Shown here: positions 61,137 through 64,000 of the stretch, piece after piece
How the letters are laid out: each line of letters opens with the position of its first letter
How positions within the stretch are numbered: the stretch's first letter is position 1
Source: Oscillospiraceae bacterium
GTDB taxonomy: Bacteria > Bacillota > Clostridia > Oscillospirales > Acutalibacteraceae
DNA: 64,000 nt
Reading direction: 5' to 3'
NCBI GenBank assembly: GCA_025757685.1
Contig: CP107220.1
Coordinates: 87,501-151,500, forward strand
Translations under genes and position numbers: made by a program
The notes under the pieces: generated by a model
What the model was told of the DNA's origin: nothing
Database searches by the model: none
Seen by the model: the letters and a program-made list of their open reading frames with translations, nothing else

Positions 61137-63812
61137 ATGAAAGCTATACTGAAAAAATGCCTGTGCCTGCTGCTGACGGCAGGGCTGCTGACCTCGCTGG
61201 CTGCCTGTGCCGGACAAACGGACACAGCGGTGGTAAAAGACCTGTTTGGCGACCTGCAAAAGGTTAGTTACAGCAGCACCTACACATCGCTGAAGGACAA
61301 TAAGACCAACAAGACAGACAGCTGGCGGCAGGGTATGGTCTCCGGCAACGGACTGCAAGGGTTCGTCACCAGCGGCGACCCGTACAGCGATACTTTTATT
61401 TTCCAAAATATGCACTTCCTGCTGCCGAACAAAAACGCCCGCACCTGCCCGGATACGGCAAATGAGCTGGAGACGGTGCGCCAGCAGATCATTAAAGGGC
61501 AGGATATTACAGACAACGCCAGTTATGACGATGTGTACCGGTATCACCCGGGCGGCCAATTACGGTTGGCGCAGACCAAGGCGCATGCCAGGGATTATGT
61601 GCGCTATACTGATTACGCCACCGGCCAAGTGGGCGTGCGCTATACGGACAAAAACGGCACCTGGCTGCGCCGCTCCATCACCTCCATGGCGGACGGCGTG
61701 GTGATCACCCGGCTGGACCCGTCCACGACGGGTACGGCGCTGAACCTGACGCTCAGCTATGACGATCTGTCCACCCTGGCCAACTTTGGCAAAAGTGAAG
61801 AGGTGGACCTGCAATATAAAAAGGTCACGGCCCAGGACGGCAGCGCCCTGGGGCTGATCGCCCATTACCCGGATTATGAGAACAGCGAGCGCAAGACCGG
61901 CGGCTATGCCACTTTGACCTATGTGCTGCCGGTGGGCGGCACCCGAGAGCGGGTGACGCTGGACAAGCAGACCAAAGAGAGCCAGTTTATTGGCGACAAT
62001 ACCGGGGTGCGCATTACCGGCGCTGCCGGACTGGTGCTGCTGACCGTTAGCGACTACACCCTGGAGATGGGCAAGCTATCGGACTTTGCCAGGCAGGCGG
62101 AGTATCCGCTGCTGGCAGATCTGCGCGCGCAGTTGGAGAAGGTGGCCGCCCGGTACAGCACCGACGGTGCCTTTGATTATGACGCCGCGCTGGCGGCGCA
62201 TTTAAAGGCGTACCAGCCCCAATTTGACGCGGTGACTTTGACCCTGAGTGATGAGAATATCCAGCCTAACGAGGCGCTGCTGAAAGCGCAAAAGGGCAAG
62301 AAAGAGATCAACGCGGCGCTGGCCCAGCGTACTTACTATGCCGGGCGGTACGCAGCCCTGTGTTGCGCCGGGTATTCTACCGGGCGGCTTTACGGCATGT
62401 GGACCGGGGAGTGGAACACCGGCTGGGGCAGCAAGTACACCATGGACGCCAATGTGAACCTGCAAACGGCGGCGCTGAATAGCTCCAATATGAGCCGCGG
62501 CCCCCAAGGCTATGTGTACTTCCTGCTGCGCCAGATGCCGGATTGGGAGGAAAATGCCCGGGCCACCCACGGCTTTACAGACGCTATTCAGGCACCGGTG
62601 AATACGGACGGGGACAAGGCGGTGCTGACGGAGACCTGCTATCCCTACCCCTTCCGGTACTGGAACGCCGGGGCGTCCTGGATGCTGCGCCCGCTGTATG
62701 AGACTCTGCAAAGTTACGGCAATATTCAGATCCCCCTCAGTGACGAATTCAACTTGCAGGCGCTGCGCTCCGTTCTGTCTGCCACGGAAAAGGATTTGAC
62801 CGATGCCCAGGTGGCAGCCATAGAGAGGCGGGGCTATCTGCGGCTGGAGGAGGATATTCTCTACCCGCTGCTGACCAAGTCCGCCAACTACTGGGCGCAG
62901 CTGCTGACCCCGGAATATTACACTTCTGCGGACGGCTCCATTCATTATGAAAAGGGAAAGACGGCGCTGGGCAAGGGCGAAAGTTACTGCATTGTGCCCA
63001 GCTATTCGCCGGAAAATAATCCAGATAATTATGCCAGCCCGTCAGACGCCAACTGCGCCATTGATATTGCTGCTTGCCGGGATAATATGGAAATGCTGCT
63101 TTTCGTGATGAACGATGTGGCTCCCGGTGCGGACCAAAGTCGGTGGAAGCAGTTGAAAACGAACCTGCCGCCTTATCTGTATGACGATACCGGAGCGCTG
63201 AAGGAATGGGCTACGACTGCTTTTGAGGAGAATAACGAGCACCGGCACCTGAGCCACCTGTACTGTGCCTGGCCGCTGATGGAGACCCGGGGCAATGCCC
63301 GGCTGACCGCTGCCTGCAAGCAGGCGGTAGAGAACCGGAAAAGCGAGAATGAGGCATCCCACGCCCTGGTGCACCGCAGCCTGATCGCTGCCCGGCTGCA
63401 AGACCGCGCCGCCTTGACGGACGCACTGGTGAATTTGATGAACCATAAAATCCGGTACAACTCCCTGATGACCAACCATGACTATGACCGGGGCAGCTGC
63501 TACTGTACGGACTTTGCCATCGGCTATTTGGGCATTGTGCACGAGGCGCTGGTGTACTCCAATGCCGATGAGATCGAACTGCTGCCGGCGCTGCCGGAGA
63601 GCGGATTTGACAGGGGCACCCTCACCGGACTAAAGACCCGCAACCGGGCCACCGTTACCCGGCTGCAATGGGATCTGGCGGCCGGTACGGTGCAGGCGGT
63701 GCTCACCGCCGATGTGGACCGCACGCTGACCGTGCGCTGCGGCCAAACGGTACGCACCCTGCACTGCAAGGCCGGTGAGCCGGTGGAGGTGCAGTTCACT
63801 CTGGCGGATTGA
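61137..63812 (+). CDS. GH95-like alpha-L-fucosidase/galactosidase lipoprotein
   Basis: An 891-aa exported lipoprotein (lipobox LAAC, Cys24). N-terminal beta-sandwich domain with WRQGMVSGNGLQGFVTSG and FIFQNMHFLLPN, an (alpha/alpha)6 barrel with MDANVNLQTAALNSSNM (the Asn-x-Asn region), a catalytic-acid segment ENNEHRHLSHLYCAWP, later HALVHRSLIAARLQDRAAL and a C-terminal beta domain with VYSNADEIELLPALPESGF. These are GH95 hallmarks; the family removes alpha-1,2-linked L-fucose or L-galactose. It is longer than average by some 100 residues. GGAAGGGG lies before the ATG. The neighbouring relic and symporter suggest a plant- or mucin-glycan locus. Confidence 0.85.
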   Translation: MKAILKKCLCLLLTAGLLTSLAACAGQTDTAVVKDLFGDLQKVSYSSTYTSLKDNKTNKTDSWRQGMVSGNGLQGFVTSGDPYSDTFIFQNMHFLLPNKNARTCPDTANELETVRQQIIKGQDITDNASYDDVYRYHPGGQLRLAQTKAHARDYVRYTDYATGQVGVRYTDKNGTWLRRSITSMADGVVITRLDPSTTGTALNLTLSYDDLSTLANFGKSEEVDLQYKKVTAQDGSALGLIAHYPDYENSERKTGGYATLTYVLPVGGTRERVTLDKQTKESQFIGDNTGVRITGAAGLVLLTVSDYTLEMGKLSDFARQAEYPLLADLRAQLEKVAARYSTDGAFDYDAALAAHLKAYQPQFDAVTLTLSDENIQPNEALLKAQKGKKEINAALAQRTYYAGRYAALCCAGYSTGRLYGMWTGEWNTGWGSKYTMDANVNLQTAALNSSNMSRGPQGYVYFLLRQMPDWEENARATHGFTDAIQAPVNTDGDKAVLTETCYPYPFRYWNAGASWMLRPLYETLQSYGNIQIPLSDEFNLQALRSVLSATEKDLTDAQVAAIERRGYLRLEEDILYPLLTKSANYWAQLLTPEYYTSADGSIHYEKGKTALGKGESYCIVPSYSPENNPDNYASPSDANCAIDIAACRDNMEMLLFVMNDVAPGADQSRWKQLKTNLPPYLYDDTGALKEWATTAFEENNEHRHLSHLYCAWPLMETRGNARLTAACKQAVENRKSENEASHALVHRSLIAARLQDRAALTDALVNLMNHKIRYNSLMTNHDYDRGSCYCTDFAIGYLGIVHEALVYSNADEIELLPALPESGFDRGTLTGLKTRNRATVTRLQWDLAAGTVQAVLTADVDRTLTVRCGQTVRTLHCKAGEPVEVQFTLAD

Positions 63813-63860
63813 CACCGGGCGGTTGTTACTGCCAACACGACTCTGTAAATAGACAAAAAC

Positions 63861-63897
63861 AAAAAGAGCACGCAGTTCGCACTGCGTGCTCTTTTTG
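63861..63897. terminator. Bidirectional terminator after the GH95-like gene
   Basis: AAAAAGAGCACGCAGT/ACTGCGTGCTCTTTTT, a perfect 16-bp stem; it serves the two convergent genes. Confidence 0.9.
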
Positions 63898-63903
63898 TGT
63901 GTA

Positions 63904-64000
63904 TCAAGTGTTTTGGCTGTCCGTCGCTGCCCGGCGGGCTTTCAACTCCTGCTCCACCTGCGCCCGTTGGGCGGGGGTGTAGCGGATAAACAGCAGCGGG
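63904..64000 (-). CDS. C-terminal end of a sugar:cation symporter (GPH/MFS type), cut by the window edge
   Basis: The last 31 codons of a minus-strand gene are visible: PLLFIRYTPAQRAQVEQELK, then a basic, Ala-rich tail ending at the TGA at 63904-63906. A final helix followed by Y-x-L/T-P-x-x-x-x-x-V-x-x-E-L-x-x-R-R is typical of the GPH (MelB-like) family C-terminus. Only the tail is visible, so the family is tentative. Confidence 0.5.
   Translation of the reverse strand, partial: PLLFIRYTPAQRAQVEQELKARRAATDSQNT

Overview
The window looks like a chromosomal segment from a gut-type clostridium (Bacillota, Clostridia; most likely Oscillospirales/Ruminococcaceae-like). This is inferred from the SUF iron-sulphur operon of Gram-positive type (sufCBDSU), the sporulation genes ylbJ and yqfC-yqfD, a CIRCE/HrcA site, sigma-A promoters of TTGACA-17-TATAAT type, GGAGG ribosome binding sites, and the sorting-signal and lipobox surface proteins. 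Most of the DNA is GC-rich with dense gene packing and many 1-20 nt gene overlaps. No phage, transposase, plasmid or CRISPR genes were seen.

Layout. 1-3079: 3' part of a 23S rRNA gene, then tRNA-Lys and tRNA-Glu placed between 23S and 5S, then 5S and tRNA-Asn. 3080-6180: intergenic repeats, a divergent XRE regulator/membrane Ser-Thr kinase pair and an OB-fold membrane protein. 6180-8040: an AT-rich island with a broken ECF sigma gene, a zinc phospholipase C-like protein and a small membrane protein. 8061-13088: the suf operon (minus strand) with a clear promoter. 13183-15562: ylbJ, yqfC, yqfD. 15638-21236: a hexuronate operon (uxuA, an SDR mannonate oxidoreductase, uxaC, kdgK, eda) that would take D-glucuronate to pyruvate and glyceraldehyde-3-phosphate. 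21331-27408: a GT-C glycosyltransferase, yfbR, aspS, hisS, mgsA. 27422-31923: mrdA-mreD-mreC-mreB. 32056-37373: a secreted M6-like metallopeptidase, a small XRE-controlled divergent locus (59-aa Cys-rich protein, 128-aa protein), an initiator tRNA and a candidate small RNA.

37384-46325: a membrane-anchored unknown, a GDPD phosphodiesterase, an amino-acid ABC transporter whose binding protein appears circularly permuted, a FucI-like isomerase and htpG behind a perfect CIRCE element. 46387-51872: a GH127 pseudogene and a vitamin B6 salvage locus (MocR/PdxR-type regulator divergent from a pyridoxal kinase, an ECF S component and a radical SAM protein). 52074-57591: a three-gene ECF-sigma surface-sensing cassette, a ZIP metal transporter behind a perfect 16-bp palindrome, and sdaAB-sdaAA. 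57635-59687: a sortase-type surface protein controlled by a cobalamin riboswitch. 59814-64000: a membrane protein, a decayed glycosidase remnant, a GH95-like fucosidase lipoprotein and the end of a sugar symporter.

The features that most deserve a second look are a recurrent two-hairpin element that sits beside duplicated or inverted copies of neighbouring gene 3' ends (tRNA-Asn, tRNA-fMet, kdgK), the B12-riboswitch surface protein, the permuted binding protein, the XRE-operator locus and the candidate small RNA. All assignments come from reading the sequence; no database search was run.
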